The notes under the pieces: model-generated
The model's database searches: none
Seen by the model: the letters and a program-made list of their open reading frames with translations, nothing else
Told to the model about the DNA's origin: nothing
NCBI GenBank assembly: GCA_003209375.1
Contig: QCRF01000004.1
Span: forward strand, 33,628-97,627
Reading direction: 5' to 3'
DNA from: Prochlorococcus sp. AG-459-N19
Lineage (GTDB): Bacteria > Cyanobacteriota > Cyanobacteriia > PCC-6307 > Cyanobiaceae
Length of the DNA: 64,000 nucleotides
Shown here: piece by piece, positions 10,750 through 22,438 of the stretch
How the letters are laid out: each line of letters opens with the position of its first letter
Position numbering within the stretch: the stretch's first letter is position 1
Position numbers and translations under genes: made by a program

Positions 10750-11652
10750 ATGATTAAATTACCTTCTGGAGTAGATATTTATAATCTTATCGATGATATA
10801 AGAATTTTCAGCTGGCAAGCAGCAGATATTTTGCTTTATTACTCTAGATTGTTAGAAAATTCAGATTATAAGAAAAAAATACTCAAAAATAATAATGAAG
10901 ACGATCCTGTTACTTTGGCTGATTTAAAAGTTAATGAAATAATCATTAAAAGAATTAATGATAAATACAAAAATATTAATTGGGATATTTTGAGTGAAGA
11001 AAATGCAAAAATTTCTGAAGAAATTTTTGATGTTAAGTCTGATTGGATATGGGTTCTTGATCCTCTTGATGGAACGAAGGATTTTATACAAGGAACGGGC
11101 AATTATGCAATGCATTTAGCATTGAACTTTAAACAAAAGCCGCATATTGGGTTTGTTTTGATTCCAGATAAAAATCAATTATGGATCAGTGATGGAGAAA
11201 AAACTTGGTGTGAAAAAAGAGACGGATCAAAATATAAACCAATTTTATTAGAGAGTAAAAATCTTCAAGAAATGACTTTAGTAACAAGTAAAAATCATGG
11301 AAATGAAATTTTGCAAAATTTAATTAAGAAAATTAATTTCAACAAAGTAGAAATTATGGGAAGCATTGGCTGCAAATTAGCATCTATAGTCAGGGGAGAT
11401 AGTGATATTTATATCTGCCTAAGTTTACCTGGAGAAAGCTCGCCAAAAGATTGGGATTTTGCTGCACCAGAATCAATTCTTAATGCATCTGGCGGTGCAA
11501 TTACAAATATAGATAATGAAGAACTAACCTATGGACAAAATTGTTTTGAACATGGGGGCATTATTGTTGCAACTAATGATAGGAATTCTCATGGTCGTAT
11601 TTGTCTAGAAATAAAGAAAATTATTGAGGAGAATAGAATTTATCCCCTCTAG
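10750..11652 (+). CDS. cysQ: 3'(2'),5'-bisphosphate nucleotidase / inositol monophosphatase family
   Basis: WVLDPLDGTKDFI and WDFAAPESIL metal-binding motifs. Confidence 0.85.
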   Translation: MIKLPSGVDIYNLIDDIRIFSWQAADILLYYSRLLENSDYKKKILKNNNEDDPVTLADLKVNEIIIKRINDKYKNINWDILSEENAKISEEIFDVKSDWIWVLDPLDGTKDFIQGTGNYAMHLALNFKQKPHIGFVLIPDKNQLWISDGEKTWCEKRDGSKYKPILLESKNLQEMTLVTSKNHGNEILQNLIKKINFNKVEIMGSIGCKLASIVRGDSDIYICLSLPGESSPKDWDFAAPESILNASGGAITNIDNEELTYGQNCFEHGGIIVATNDRNSHGRICLEIKKIIEENRIYPL

Positions 11653-11655
11653 TTT

Positions 11656-13821
11656 TTAATTAAGTGGAGCAACTGGAGTAGGAGTTGGTTCTGGATAAGA
11701 CATTCCACTATTTTGTCCTACGCCTCTCAATGTAAGATTAATTCTCCCTCTGCTATCTATCTCTCTAACTCTTACGGTTACTTCATCTCCTTGCCTTACA
11801 ACATCTTCGACTCTCTCAACCCTTGCTTCTGATAATTGAGAAATGTGAACCATCCCTTCTTTGCCAGGTAAGATTTCTACGAAAGCACCAATTGGTATGA
11901 TTCTAGTTACCACACCAGAGAAGATTTCACCCTCATGAACCTTGCGTGTTAACCCTTCTATTATCTTTTGAGCTTCTTCTGCCGCAGCTCCGTCGTGAGA
12001 AGCAATAGTTACAATCCCGCCATCTTCTATATCTATTTTTGTGTTTGTTCTTTCAGTAATTCCTTTGATAGTTCTGCCTCCAGGTCCAATTACTGTTCCA
12101 ATAAGCTCAGGATCAATCCTAAAGCTTAAAAGTCGAGGAGCGTGAGGAGAAAGGGATTCCTGAGGTTTATCGATTGCGTCTTGCATCTTTTCTAAGATAT
12201 GTAATCTTGCAGGACGAGCTTTTTTAATTGCATCAGAAATAATAGAAACAGGCAAACCTGTAATTTTCATGTCCATTTGTAATGCGGTTATTCCCTTATC
12301 AGTTCCAGCAACTTTAAAATCCATATCTCCAAGAAAGTCTTCAATCCCTTGAATATCTGTGAGAATTCTCACTTCTTTCCCTTCCTTGATAAGACCCATA
12401 GCAGTACCACCTACAGGGGCTTTTAGAGGAACTCCTGCATCTAATAATGAAAGCGTACTTCCACATACAGACCCCATTGAAGTCGAACCATTAGAACTTA
12501 AAACTTCGCTAACTACTCGTAATACATAAGGAAATGTTTCTTTCCCAGGTAATACAGGGATTATTGCTCTCTCCGCTAATGCTCCATGGCCAATTTCTCG
12601 TCTCCCAGGAGTTCTCATTGGTCTTGTTTCTCCTACTGAATAAGGAGGGAAATTATAATGGTGTAGGTAAGTTTTTTCAGTGCTTGGATTCAAGTCATCC
12701 ATTTCTTGCGCATCACTTGGCGTACCTAAAGTAGTAGTAGATAAAACTTGTGTTAAACCTCTTTGAAATAATGCAGAACCATGAACTCTTTTTGGAAGAA
12801 TACCTGCAGAGGCTGATATTTTTCTAACTTCGTCAAGATCTCTTCCATCAACTCTTTTGTTATCGTTAATGATTTGTGAACGCATTAATTTTTTTGTAAG
12901 TTTTTTAAAGTCGGAACTTAATAACTTATCATTCTGAGAAAGGAGAACTTTTAATTGGTTATCATCTTTCAAAGATTCAATTTTACCTTGAGTCTCAACT
13001 TTTATTTTTTCGAGTTCAATATCTCTCTCCTCTTTGGAAAGATCAAATTTCTTTAAAATCAACTCAATTGGTTTTGTGCAATTTTTCTCTAAATAAGAGG
13101 GCAATGTTTTATCTTCTTCGGGTTCAGATGGTTTAACCTGTTTTATTCCCAAATCTTTTAGTAAATCTTCTTGAGATTTAATAAGCTCGGTAACTGCTTC
13201 ATAACCAAAATCTATAGCTTCGATAGTATCTTGCTCTGATAATTGGTTGGCACCTGCCTCAATCATGACAATGCCGTCAGGTGACCCTGCCACAACAATG
13301 TCTAAATCTCCTTTCTCTATCTCTCTATAGCTTGGATTTAAGATGAAATCATCGCCTATAAGACCAACTCTAACTGCAGCCATTGGCCCATAAAATGGAA
13401 TCTCTCCAAGTAAAGTTGCTAGCGATGCCCCAGTAACCGCTAAAACATCTGCTGGAACTCTTTCATCCAAAGAAAGGCAAGAGGCAACTATTTGTATCTC
13501 ATCTCTCATCCATGAAGGGAAAAGTGGCCTAATTGGCCTATCAATTAATCTTGCAATTAAAGTGGCTCTTTCTGGAGGGCGACCTTCTCTCCTCATAAAA
13601 CCACCTGGAATTCTTCCGGCAGCATAAAGTTTCTCCTCATAGTCACATATAAGAGGCAGAAAGTCTGAAGCATCTTTTTTTGTAGTTTTTGTAGCTGTAA
13701 CTAATAGAGAGGTGTCCCCACACTCAATCATTACTGATCCATTTGCTTGAGGAGCATAAAGTCCTGTAGTTAGTCGTATCTCTCGTCCGTCAAACGTGAT
13801 CGACTTATTTTGTCCTTCCAC
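11656..13821 (-). CDS. pnp: polyribonucleotide nucleotidyltransferase
   Basis: 721 aa with two RNase PH domains, KH ([14 protein letters not shown]) and S1 domain. Confidence 0.98.
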   Translation of the reverse strand: MEGQNKSITFDGREIRLTTGLYAPQANGSVMIECGDTSLLVTATKTTKKDASDFLPLICDYEEKLYAAGRIPGGFMRREGRPPERATLIARLIDRPIRPLFPSWMRDEIQIVASCLSLDERVPADVLAVTGASLATLLGEIPFYGPMAAVRVGLIGDDFILNPSYREIEKGDLDIVVAGSPDGIVMIEAGANQLSEQDTIEAIDFGYEAVTELIKSQEDLLKDLGIKQVKPSEPEEDKTLPSYLEKNCTKPIELILKKFDLSKEERDIELEKIKVETQGKIESLKDDNQLKVLLSQNDKLLSSDFKKLTKKLMRSQIINDNKRVDGRDLDEVRKISASAGILPKRVHGSALFQRGLTQVLSTTTLGTPSDAQEMDDLNPSTEKTYLHHYNFPPYSVGETRPMRTPGRREIGHGALAERAIIPVLPGKETFPYVLRVVSEVLSSNGSTSMGSVCGSTLSLLDAGVPLKAPVGGTAMGLIKEGKEVRILTDIQGIEDFLGDMDFKVAGTDKGITALQMDMKITGLPVSIISDAIKKARPARLHILEKMQDAIDKPQESLSPHAPRLLSFRIDPELIGTVIGPGGRTIKGITERTNTKIDIEDGGIVTIASHDGAAAEEAQKIIEGLTRKVHEGEIFSGVVTRIIPIGAFVEILPGKEGMVHISQLSEARVERVEDVVRQGDEVTVRVREIDSRGRINLTLRGVGQNSGMSYPEPTPTPVAPLN

Positions 13822-14006
13822 TTTTTAAATTATAAATCTATACATAATTTATTCTTACATTTTATAGGGACATATTGAGGAAATTATTTAGATAAGCTAT
13901 AAAATTTTTTAAAAATGTCGATATTTTGTCCCAAAACGAATAATAATTACTCCTGAGAATATTTATTTTAGAAAATATGGAGCTAAATTAAAACACTTAA
14001 ATTATT

Positions 14007-14309
14007 CTACCAACTTGATTTAACTACCCCAGGAAGTTCACCATTATGAGCTCTTTGCCTTAACTGATTCCTGCAAAGACCAAAATCTCTATATACCCCT
14101 CTAGGTTTACCAGTTGCCCAACATCTATTTCTTACTCTATTTGGTGCAGAGTTTCTTGGCAGACCTTGAATCTTTCTATGAATTTCTAACCTTTCCATTG
14201 GATCCTTTGCGGCATTAAATTCATCTAATAATGATTTCCTTTTTGCAGCATATTTCTTAACAAGTTTTTTGCGTTTAACTTCTCTAGCAATCATGGACTT
14301 TTTGGCCAT
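14007..14309 (-). CDS. rpsN: 30S ribosomal protein S14
   Basis: [16 protein letters not shown]... [35 protein letters not shown]. Confidence 0.98.
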   Translation of the reverse strand: MAKKSMIAREVKRKKLVKKYAAKRKSLLDEFNAAKDPMERLEIHRKIQGLPRNSAPNRVRNRCWATGKPRGVYRDFGLCRNQLRQRAHNGELPGVVKSSW

Positions 14310-14372
14310 TTAATATAATCTAAAAAACTATATAGTATCCTAACAGCTCGGAGAACATTTTTTAAAATTTAT

Positions 14373-15452
14373 TTATTGGTTTAATAATCTTTGTACAATT
14401 AATAATTGACTAGTATCTCTGATAATAAGCAAAATGCTTAATCCAACTAAAAGAAAGAAACTGGACTGAGTAACAACCATTTGTATCTTTACTGGTACAG
14501 GTTTTCCTCTAAACCCTTCAATTAAAGTGAAAACAAGTTGTCCTCCATCTAATAATGGTAAAGGTAATGAATTAAGTACTGCTAAATTAATAGAAATTAA
14601 AGCTGCAAATAATAATATCCCTGTGCTTCCCTGTTGTGATAGTTGAGCTCCAATTTCAACGATTTTGACTGGCCCACTTAATTGTTGAGCTGTTGAGGAA
14701 AAATTTGTTATCAGTCCTTTATAGCCTTGGATTGTTTTAACTAAAAGTGAAGAAAACTCATTATTGGTATATTTAAAAAGTTCGAAAACGTTTTTTGTCT
14801 TTTTAGTTTCTTTCCTTATATTTGGTTGTAATTGAGCACCTATTGTTCCTTTGCCATCAACATTCTTTGGTATCAAAGTTAAATCTTTGAAAATCCCATC
14901 TCTTTCGATTTTTATTAAAATTGGTACATCTGATGAATTTTGAATTTCTTTTACTAAAGTAGAAACAGCTTGATCACCAATACCTAAAGTACTAGTTTCA
15001 ATTTCTAATATTTTGTCTCCAGGTTTTAAGCCTGCAAGAGAAGCAGCCTTCTCAGGTTGAGTAGCCAAAACTAAAATCCCTGGTTCTGGATCAAATGGAA
15101 TCCCAACAGTAGTTATATTTAAAATTAAGATTGTGTAAGCAAGTATCAAGTTAGCGATTACCCCAGCTGAGATAACAATAACTCTTTGAATTATTGGCCT
15201 ATTTTTTAAAAGATTTGGATCTTTAGGGTCAATATTATTTAGTTCTTCATCAGGAAAGGATACAAAGCCTCCTAGAGGAAAGGCTCTGAATGAATAAGTG
15301 ATATCTTTAATTTTTTTTTGAATAATTGAGGGCCCAAAGCCAATTGAAAATCCATCAACATAAATACCTTGTAAAATTGCTGCAAGAAAATGACCCATCT
15401 CATGAAAGAATATGAGAAATCCAAGTACTGTTATTGAAGTTAAAACATTCAT
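14373..15452 (-). CDS. rseP: M50 site-2-type membrane metalloprotease
   Basis: FHEMGHFLAA zinc motif, PDZ region, NSLPLPLLDGGQL. Confidence 0.93.
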   Translation of the reverse strand: MNVLTSITVLGFLIFFHEMGHFLAAILQGIYVDGFSIGFGPSIIQKKIKDITYSFRAFPLGGFVSFPDEELNNIDPKDPNLLKNRPIIQRVIVISAGVIANLILAYTILILNITTVGIPFDPEPGILVLATQPEKAASLAGLKPGDKILEIETSTLGIGDQAVSTLVKEIQNSSDVPILIKIERDGIFKDLTLIPKNVDGKGTIGAQLQPNIRKETKKTKNVFELFKYTNNEFSSLLVKTIQGYKGLITNFSSTAQQLSGPVKIVEIGAQLSQQGSTGILLFAALISINLAVLNSLPLPLLDGGQLVFTLIEGFRGKPVPVKIQMVVTQSSFFLLVGLSILLIIRDTSQLLIVQRLLNQ

Positions 15453-15461
15453 TATTTTATA

Positions 15462-16739
15462 TTAAGCAGTTTTTAAAAAATTTGATCCAAAATATGGAAC
15501 AAGAGCATCTGGAATCTTAACGCTACCATCTGATTGTTGGCCATTTTCAAGGATAGCGGCCATTGTTCTTCCAATAGCTAGACCACTGCCATTTAAGGTA
15601 TGTATGTATATATTTTTTTTATCAATTTTTGACCTTATTGATGATCTACGTGCTTGAAAGTCTAGACAATTACTGCAACTTGAAATTTCTCTATAACATT
15701 TACTACTGGGAAGCCAGACTTCAAGATCAAAAGTTCTACTTGAAGAAAAGCCTAAGTCTCCAGTACAAATATCTACTAATCTGTACGGTAAGTTGAGCTC
15801 TTTTAAAATGCTTTCTGCATCAGAAGTAATCTTTTTATGAGCTTCTAAAGATTTACTTGGATCACAAAACCAATAGAGCTCAACCTTATTAAATTGATGA
15901 AGCCTTATTAAACCTTTAGTATCCCTTCCATAACTTCCAGCTTCTCTTCGAAAACATGGACTATATGCAACATACTTAATAGGTAATTTCTTTGGATCAA
16001 TAATCTCGTTTCTATGAAAAGCAGTTAGTGGAACTTCAGCCGTTGGAGAAAGCCATAAATCGTCATTAGAACATTTAAAACTTTCATTTGAAAATTTAGG
16101 CAATTGTCCAGATCCTCTAAGACTTTCTGAATTTACTAAAACTGGAGGCATTAACTCTAAATAACCATTTTTAGTATGCATATCAAGCATGAAATTAATC
16201 AATGCCCTCTCTAATCTGGCACCATCACCTATAAGAGTAATAAAGCGACTTTTTGATATTTTTGTTGATTTTGCAAAATCAAAAATATTGAGACTTTCGC
16301 CTATTTCCCAGTGTGATTTAAGATTATCTTTTCTAATAGGATCCCCCCAAGTTTTTATTTGTTTATTATCACTTTCATCTTTCCCAATAGGCGCATCTTG
16401 GCTAGGAAAATTTGGCAAATTATAAATCTCATCATCTACTTGTTTATCAAGTATCCGTTGTTTCTCTTCAAGCTCAGAAATTTTAATTCTGTATTCGTTT
16501 CCCCTTTTCTTTAAATCATCTATATCTGTTGAGTTCTTATTTTGCGATTTCCCAATTACTTGACCTATTAATTTGCTTAATTTTTTGCTCTCGGATTGCA
16601 GAGTGGATAACTCTATATCAATTTCTTTTTTTTTAACAGTTAATTCATGTATATAAGATATCTCATAAACTTTTCCTCTTAAGGATAAATTTTCTTCAAC
16701 AAATGTTGGATTTTCTCTTATTAATTTTTGATCTAACAC
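15462..16739 (-). CDS. serS: seryl-tRNA synthetase
   Basis: [11 protein letters not shown] start, coiled coil, class II motifs ([40 protein letters not shown]). Confidence 0.97.
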   Translation of the reverse strand: MLDQKLIRENPTFVEENLSLRGKVYEISYIHELTVKKKEIDIELSTLQSESKKLSKLIGQVIGKSQNKNSTDIDDLKKRGNEYRIKISELEEKQRILDKQVDDEIYNLPNFPSQDAPIGKDESDNKQIKTWGDPIRKDNLKSHWEIGESLNIFDFAKSTKISKSRFITLIGDGARLERALINFMLDMHTKNGYLELMPPVLVNSESLRGSGQLPKFSNESFKCSNDDLWLSPTAEVPLTAFHRNEIIDPKKLPIKYVAYSPCFRREAGSYGRDTKGLIRLHQFNKVELYWFCDPSKSLEAHKKITSDAESILKELNLPYRLVDICTGDLGFSSSRTFDLEVWLPSSKCYREISSCSNCLDFQARRSSIRSKIDKKNIYIHTLNGSGLAIGRTMAAILENGQQSDGSVKIPDALVPYFGSNFLKTA

Positions 16740-16861
16740 TCTTTTTTTTTTATACCTTAATCAAGATAGTTAATCTCAATTCATAATTTGGGATTTTTGA
16801 TAAAAAATTAACTTAATTAATGATTTCTTACCTATTTAATGTTTTTAAAATTAAATTTTAG

Positions 16862-18328
16862 TTACGATGCAGATCGAGCTCGCCCTGTAGATGACCAATT
16901 TTTTAGTAAATCAATTTGCTCTTTGGCTGTTCTAGATAAAGGAATTAATTCAGAAACTGCCTTTATTAGATCTTTTTCCATCAGCTCTCTATCTTCAGAA
17001 AATGAAATGTGCATTCCCTCTATAACAGCTTGTTCAAGTTCTGCACCCGAGAATCCATCTGTTCTATCAATGATAGTAGAGAGAGGGAAACTGTAATTTG
17101 GTCTTCTTTTTCTCAAGTGCAAATCCAGAATACTTAATCTTTCTTCAGAATTTGGTAAATCAAGAAAAAATATCTCATCAAACCTCCCTTTCCTTAATAA
17201 TTCAGCAGGAAGCTTATCTATAGCATTAGCGGTAGCAATAACGAATACAGAGGATTCTTTTTCAGCCATCCAAGTTAGCAAACTTGCCAAAACCCTCTGA
17301 CTTGTACCTCCATCACTTCTAGCATCGCCACCAAAGCCTTTATCAATTTCATCGATCCAAAGGATACAAGGAGACATAGCCTCAGCTCTTAATATTGCTT
17401 CTCTTGTTCTTGCCTCGCTTGAACCAACAAGGCTAGAAAATAGTCTTCCTACATCTAATTTAAGTAGAGGCATCGACCAACTCCTAGAAATTGATTTTGC
17501 GGTAAGCGATTTCCCTGTTCCTTGCGCTCCAACGAGTAAGACTCCTTTGGGAATAGGTAATCCATAGTCTCTAGCTTCTTTAGAAAAGGCCCTGTATCTT
17601 TGATTAAGCCAAACTTTTAGAACGTTTAACCCCCCAATATCATCTTGACTTGATTTGGCATCGAAAAATTCTAAAATTTCACTTCTCGCGATAACTTGTT
17701 TTTTTTCTTCAAGAATATCCTTAATATCTTCTTTACTTATTTTTCCTCTTTGAGCAAGTGCCTTTGCAGTGACTTGCTTTACTTTTATTTCGGTTAGTCC
17801 ACTTGAAGCCATAGAAAGTTCGTTTAAGTCTTGTTCTTCAAGATTTGAATTGGTATTGGTCGCAATTTTTTTTATTAGATTTTTTAATTCTTTTTGATCA
17901 GGTAAAGGTAAATTTAAAATTGTCATTAATTCATCCAACTCCTCTGATGATGGAAATAAATGAGAACTAATAATTAAATTATGACTAGTTTTCTTAAGCG
18001 AAGAAGATAGTTCTTTAATAGTTCTATTAATAGATGGATCATCATAAAATTTATGAAAATCTTTAACTAATAAAACTGTTGAAACTGTAGTACTTTGTTC
18101 TTTAAGCCAATTGAGCACTCCTAACGGATTATTAGAAAATTTACCTTCTTCATTTATTATTCCTTTTATACCGCTAACACAATCCCAGCAGACTAATCTT
18201 TTTATATTTAGTCTTTCACAGGAAAAATTTACTAATTTTTCTAATCTTTCCTCTTCTTTAGTTTTGATCCAAATTAATGAGGTTCTTGATTTTATGAGTA
18301 ATTCTAAATTTCTACACCAAGAATTCAT
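16862..18328 (-). CDS. ycf46: AAA ATPase, Ycf46-like
   Basis: Walker A GAQGTGKS, Walker B LWIDEIDKG, AAA domain in C-terminal half. Confidence 0.85.
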   Translation of the reverse strand: MNSWCRNLELLIKSRTSLIWIKTKEEERLEKLVNFSCERLNIKRLVCWDCVSGIKGIINEEGKFSNNPLGVLNWLKEQSTTVSTVLLVKDFHKFYDDPSINRTIKELSSSLKKTSHNLIISSHLFPSSEELDELMTILNLPLPDQKELKNLIKKIATNTNSNLEEQDLNELSMASSGLTEIKVKQVTAKALAQRGKISKEDIKDILEEKKQVIARSEILEFFDAKSSQDDIGGLNVLKVWLNQRYRAFSKEARDYGLPIPKGVLLVGAQGTGKSLTAKSISRSWSMPLLKLDVGRLFSSLVGSSEARTREAILRAEAMSPCILWIDEIDKGFGGDARSDGGTSQRVLASLLTWMAEKESSVFVIATANAIDKLPAELLRKGRFDEIFFLDLPNSEERLSILDLHLRKRRPNYSFPLSTIIDRTDGFSGAELEQAVIEGMHISFSEDRELMEKDLIKAVSELIPLSRTAKEQIDLLKNWSSTGRARSAS

Positions 18329-18343
18329 TATTTAAGATTCAGA

Positions 18344-19486
18344 CTATTTTTTGCTGTTAGGTTCGAAAGGTAATCTTTTATCAGAGATAGTTGAAGCAGA
18401 AGTTGTTATTACTTCATTTTTAGCCAACAATTGCTGATCCAAAATTTTCTGTAAATTCTCAGGGAGAGCTTCTTTATTAAGCAGAAAAGTCTGAAATGCT
18501 TGGAAAATATTAGCAACAACCATGTATAGCAAAACACCTGCTGGGAGAGGGAAAAACAGAAACATTCCAGTTATCATAACTGGTGTAATTTTGTTTGCTG
18601 TTGATTGCTGTGGATTCGCCGGCATCCCTTGACTAGATAAAACTTGGGAAAGTAGTAGGGTTAATCCAAAGGCTCCTACTAATGCAGCAATATCCCAATT
18701 AATTACCCCATCTACATAAAAACCAACTTGGCCAAGAGCTTTAATAAATAAAAAACCACTTTTGGCAGCTAGACCAGGGATTTTTGCCTCGATTGTTGCA
18801 TCTCCTGGTTTAATTGCAGTGACTGTTCCGTCCTGGGTAACTTTAAGATTTTCGGATCCTTTAGAAACTGTCCAAGTGGGGAGAAATTTTGATCCGTTGT
18901 CGTATTTAGATAAAACTTCCGAATAACTATTACCATTTGTTGTTTGTAAATTTATTTTTATAGATTCTTCTGTTCCTAATTTTGTTCCATTAGGGATTGT
19001 GGCTACCACAGGGAAATGTGATTTTTCCGTTATAAATATAGAGTGTCTTGGGGATTTGTAAGGTTTTGGATCAATGGCTGCAACTTGATCCTGTGGAACG
19101 ACTTTGAGATTTATGTTGTAAGGGACATCAGCAAATGGAGATCCTCTTAGGGTTGCAAACAATGCAAAAAGCACAGGCATTTGTACAATCAAGGGAAGAC
19201 AACCCGCCAGGGGACTCCCAAACTCATTCATTAATTTTCCAAGTTCTTCTTGCTGCTTTTTTGGATCACCTGAAAACTTAGATTTTATTTCTGCTTGCTT
19301 TTTTTGCATTACAGGTTGGGCAATCTTCATTCTCCTAGCGCTCCTAATGGAACCAGCGCTAAGAGGGAAAAGAGCAATTCTAATTACTACTGTCAATGCA
19401 ACAATAGCTAAACCATAACTAGGAACTAAACCGTAGAAAAAATCTAGAATCGGGATAAGTAGTTTTTCAGAAATGAACCCTATCAC
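18344..19486 (-). CDS. yidC: YidC/Oxa1 membrane protein insertase
   Basis: [30 protein letters not shown]; gene order with rnpA/rpmH. Confidence 0.95.
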   Translation of the reverse strand: MIGFISEKLLIPILDFFYGLVPSYGLAIVALTVVIRIALFPLSAGSIRSARRMKIAQPVMQKKQAEIKSKFSGDPKKQQEELGKLMNEFGSPLAGCLPLIVQMPVLFALFATLRGSPFADVPYNINLKVVPQDQVAAIDPKPYKSPRHSIFITEKSHFPVVATIPNGTKLGTEESIKINLQTTNGNSYSEVLSKYDNGSKFLPTWTVSKGSENLKVTQDGTVTAIKPGDATIEAKIPGLAAKSGFLFIKALGQVGFYVDGVINWDIAALVGAFGLTLLLSQVLSSQGMPANPQQSTANKITPVMITGMFLFFPLPAGVLLYMVVANIFQAFQTFLLNKEALPENLQKILDQQLLAKNEVITTSASTISDKRLPFEPNSKK

Positions 19487-19558
19487 GATATTAAAGAGAG
19501 TGAAATTTTACTAGACATTTTATTTTACAGGAAAAAAAGGATTTTGTAATTAATTTAT

Positions 19559-19972
19559 TTAGGATTTAGTAGCAAATCCTTCTACCTCGTTGAGATTTGG
19601 GATTTGTGATCTTTTTTTTAAATTTTCCTCAATAAATTTTTGCTTTTCTCTGAATAAAGGTAATGATTTCATTTCAACCTTTGATCCGTCATTAAGGATA
19701 AGAACCATATCACCATATGAACCGAAACCTCTCGGAATAGATCTGATTTCTTCAATATTACTTAATGAAACTTGTGTTTTATTTTTGCCAAACCATCCCC
19801 CATCTATTGTAATTCTTTTGTTAGTAATTTTATACCTTAACCACAATGCTCTAACAATTGCGGCAAAGGTAAATGGCAAACCAAGAATAGTTATCCCCGC
19901 AAAAAGATTTATTATTAAATCACTTTTAGCAGGGCCACCTTCATAAAAGGTTTCTTCATTTATGTTAATCAT
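19559..19972 (-). CDS. bacterial PH-domain membrane protein
   Basis: Two TM segments then 'RYKITNKRITIDGGWFGKNKTQVSLSNIEEIRSIPRGFGSYGDMVL'; between rnpA and yidC. Confidence 0.75.
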   Translation of the reverse strand: MININEETFYEGGPAKSDLIINLFAGITILGLPFTFAAIVRALWLRYKITNKRITIDGGWFGKNKTQVSLSNIEEIRSIPRGFGSYGDMVLILNDGSKVEMKSLPLFREKQKFIEENLKKRSQIPNLNEVEGFATKS

Positions 19973-20355
19973 TTGATTAGACGAGATTTGAACATTAAGT
20001 TTTGAAATTCCTCCAAAAGTTTACTTTTATCATTGCAGAAATCTCCAAATTTAAGGTTAACAAGTAACCAACAAGGTTTGTGGTTATTAATTTTTTGAAT
20101 GTTAGTTAATAACCAATCTTGAAGAATTCTTTTTAATTTATTTCTTTCTACAGCTTTTTTTGAAACTTTTTTGCTAATAGCAATTGCAATCCTAAATTTG
20201 TTAGAGGGATTTGTTAATTTATGGGATAAAAGTATTTCTGGATTTGATCTTGCAACTTTAAATGTCATTAATTTACCATGGTAAATTGTGGAATTTCTAT
20301 GAATATAATTAAAAGTCCTATGACCTTTTAAACGCATATCCTTAGGTAAGGCCAT
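19969..20355 (-). CDS. rnpA: ribonuclease P protein component
   Basis: MALPKDMRLKGHRTFNYIHRN, RIAIAISKKVSKKAVERNKLKRIL. Confidence 0.93.
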   Translation of the reverse strand: MALPKDMRLKGHRTFNYIHRNSTIYHGKLMTFKVARSNPEILLSHKLTNPSNKFRIAIAISKKVSKKAVERNKLKRILQDWLLTNIQKINNHKPCWLLVNLKFGDFCNDKSKLLEEFQNLMFKSRLIK

Positions 20356-20366
20356 TTAAATTTGAG

Positions 20367-20504
20367 TTATACCGCTATCCTTTCTCTACCTTTTTGTCTT
20401 CTGCTTTTAATAACTCTTCTACCAGTATGCGAACGCATTCTTACTCTAAAACCAGATACGCGTTTTCTTTTTCTTGAAGTTCCGCCAAAAGTTCTTTTAG
20501 TCAT
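20367..20504 (-). CDS. rpmH: 50S ribosomal protein L34
   Basis: Translated by hand: [45 protein letters not shown]; below the ORF-track length cutoff. Confidence 0.97.
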
Positions 20505-20534
20505 TTGTTTAATTATCCTTATTTAATTTATCAT

Positions 20535-21113
20535 TTAATCGATCACTATAGTCCAGCTTCCTAAATAACTTGAAAATGATTTCCCTTTAGGTTGCCCATA
20601 CGAATGAAATTGAAATAAACCTGATTTTCTTGGATTAAAAACTTTCAAGACAATTGCATAACTATCTTTATTAGAGGGAATTGGGCTGTAGGGGTAAATA
20701 TCTAATGAACGTAGGCCTGATTCATCAGTATTGATTTCGATATCAGCTGCAATTTCTTCTAAACATTTTGTTCTACTCTCAAAACCGCCTATTTTTACTT
20801 TGCAAAAACTAATTTTTTCGTTTTTCAAAGTGGAATTAAAGGTTTTGGGAATTGCTAATTTAATTTTTAAGAGATCTGTTCTTCTGTCAGATGGCCTCAA
20901 GAAAAAATAAATTGTATTTCTAAACTTCCTTTTATTTTCTTTTTGAAACCACTTTAATCGTCTATAATTAGAATCTTGATCCCATTGAAATTCTAAAGCT
21001 GCTTTAGCATTTTGGATATTATCAAAAAAAGGAGTTGCAACTAAAATTGTGGGAATAATAAAAAATCTTAAAATTTTAAGATTTAAAGTAATTTTCTTTG
21101 GAATTTTTAACAT
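20535..21113 (-). CDS. DUF2808-like exported protein
   Basis: N-terminal hydrophobic signal, 'LEFQWDQDSNYRRLKWFQKENKR', cyanobacterial family pattern. Confidence 0.65.
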   Translation of the reverse strand: MLKIPKKITLNLKILRFFIIPTILVATPFFDNIQNAKAALEFQWDQDSNYRRLKWFQKENKRKFRNTIYFFLRPSDRRTDLLKIKLAIPKTFNSTLKNEKISFCKVKIGGFESRTKCLEEIAADIEINTDESGLRSLDIYPYSPIPSNKDSYAIVLKVFNPRKSGLFQFHSYGQPKGKSFSSYLGSWTIVID

Positions 21114-21186
21114 TGAGAGATTAGGATTTTTTAATAATTGAGTTCGTGCTATAAAATTTTAAGCGGAAGAATTTATATCAGTAAGG

Positions 21187-21558
21187 TTAACATCTATCTG
21201 TCCTTAATTTTGCAGCGCCTCTCAAATAAGGATGCATTATTGGCTTATTGGGTGGCAATAAAACTTGGGCCATTATCCTTACACAAAAATCAACATCATT
21301 AGATACGTACATTTGTTGGCAGTCTAAAAAAGCTACTGAATCAAGTCCATTTAATTTCCTTGCAACTGAAGCGGGGAAACATGCATCTAAATCTTTTGTT
21401 GTGGTGAATATGATGGATAATATGTTCGTTTTAATCAAATTGTTGCGTGAAATCAATTCATTAATTAATTCCACTACGGAAACTTCTATTTCCTTAACAG
21501 AATTCCCAGATGCTGTTGTAGCTCCACGAATAAATGTAATTTTATGATCATCTTTCAT
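21187..21558 (-). CDS. aroH: chorismate mutase (AroH class)
   Basis: IRGATTASGNSVKEI, FTTTKDLDACFPASVARK, HPYLRGAAKLRTD. Confidence 0.93.
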   Translation of the reverse strand: MKDDHKITFIRGATTASGNSVKEIEVSVVELINELISRNNLIKTNILSIIFTTTKDLDACFPASVARKLNGLDSVAFLDCQQMYVSNDVDFCVRIMAQVLLPPNKPIMHPYLRGAAKLRTDRC

Positions 21559-21576
21559 TTTTTTAGAAATATCGAG

Positions 21577-22386
21577 TTAAGGCTTATATAACCAAAGTAC
21601 TTTATTTGATGAGTCAAACTCAAAAAAGATATTGTTAATAATTTTCTCAATCATCCTACTTCCGGGAATTAGTCCAAGTATTTTTTTCTTTTTTTTCCCA
21701 AACGTTAAGGGCTGGATTTTAGGATCAATATTAACCATTTCTGCAGCTAGTTCCCTTGCAACAAATTCATCTCCAACTTCATCAACTAGTCCTAATTCTT
21801 TAGCTTGCGTACCAGTGAAAATTCTTCCATCGGCAAATTTCCTTACTTCTTCAACAGGTAAATTTCTTCCCTCAGCAACAGCTTCAGTAAATTGTTTATA
21901 GCTTTCATCAATAAGGCCTTGAAGCAATCTCCTTCCATCCTCACTTAAAGGTTTATCGGGTGAAAGTATATCTTTAAATACACCGCTTTTAACAGTTTCG
22001 AATTTAATACCAACTTTGTCTAATAATTCAGATAGATTATTTCCTCTTATAATCACACCAATTGAACCTGTAATTGTGCCTGGATTCGCAACTATTTTGT
22101 CAGATGCAACACCAATGTAAACACCTCCTGATGCTGAGATGTTCCCAAAACTAGCAATGACTTTACAACCTTTATCTTTTAGTCTTTTAATGGCAGAGTA
22201 TATTTCTTGGCTATCACCAACAGTACCGCCTGGCGAATCAATTCTCACGATTAAAGCAGGAAATTCTCTATCCTCAATTTGTTTAAGAGCTTTAAGGACA
22301 GAAACTCTTGTTGAACTTGTAATAGGCTCATCAATTACTATACGAGCCATTCTTTTTTTTGACTTTCGTCTAAAAGGCCAAATCAT
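21577..22386 (-). CDS. sppA: signal peptide peptidase, protease IV-like
   Basis: IDSPGGTVGDSQEIYSAI, GNISASGGVYIGVASD, GTITGSIGVI. Confidence 0.93.
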   Translation of the reverse strand: MIWPFRRKSKKRMARIVIDEPITSSTRVSVLKALKQIEDREFPALIVRIDSPGGTVGDSQEIYSAIKRLKDKGCKVIASFGNISASGGVYIGVASDKIVANPGTITGSIGVIIRGNNLSELLDKVGIKFETVKSGVFKDILSPDKPLSEDGRRLLQGLIDESYKQFTEAVAEGRNLPVEEVRKFADGRIFTGTQAKELGLVDEVGDEFVARELAAEMVNIDPKIQPLTFGKKKKKILGLIPGSRMIEKIINNIFFEFDSSNKVLWLYKP

Positions 22387-22438
22387 TCTTTTAAGGTAAA
22401 TTCATAAAACTACTTTAAAAAGATTATCAGCAGACCTA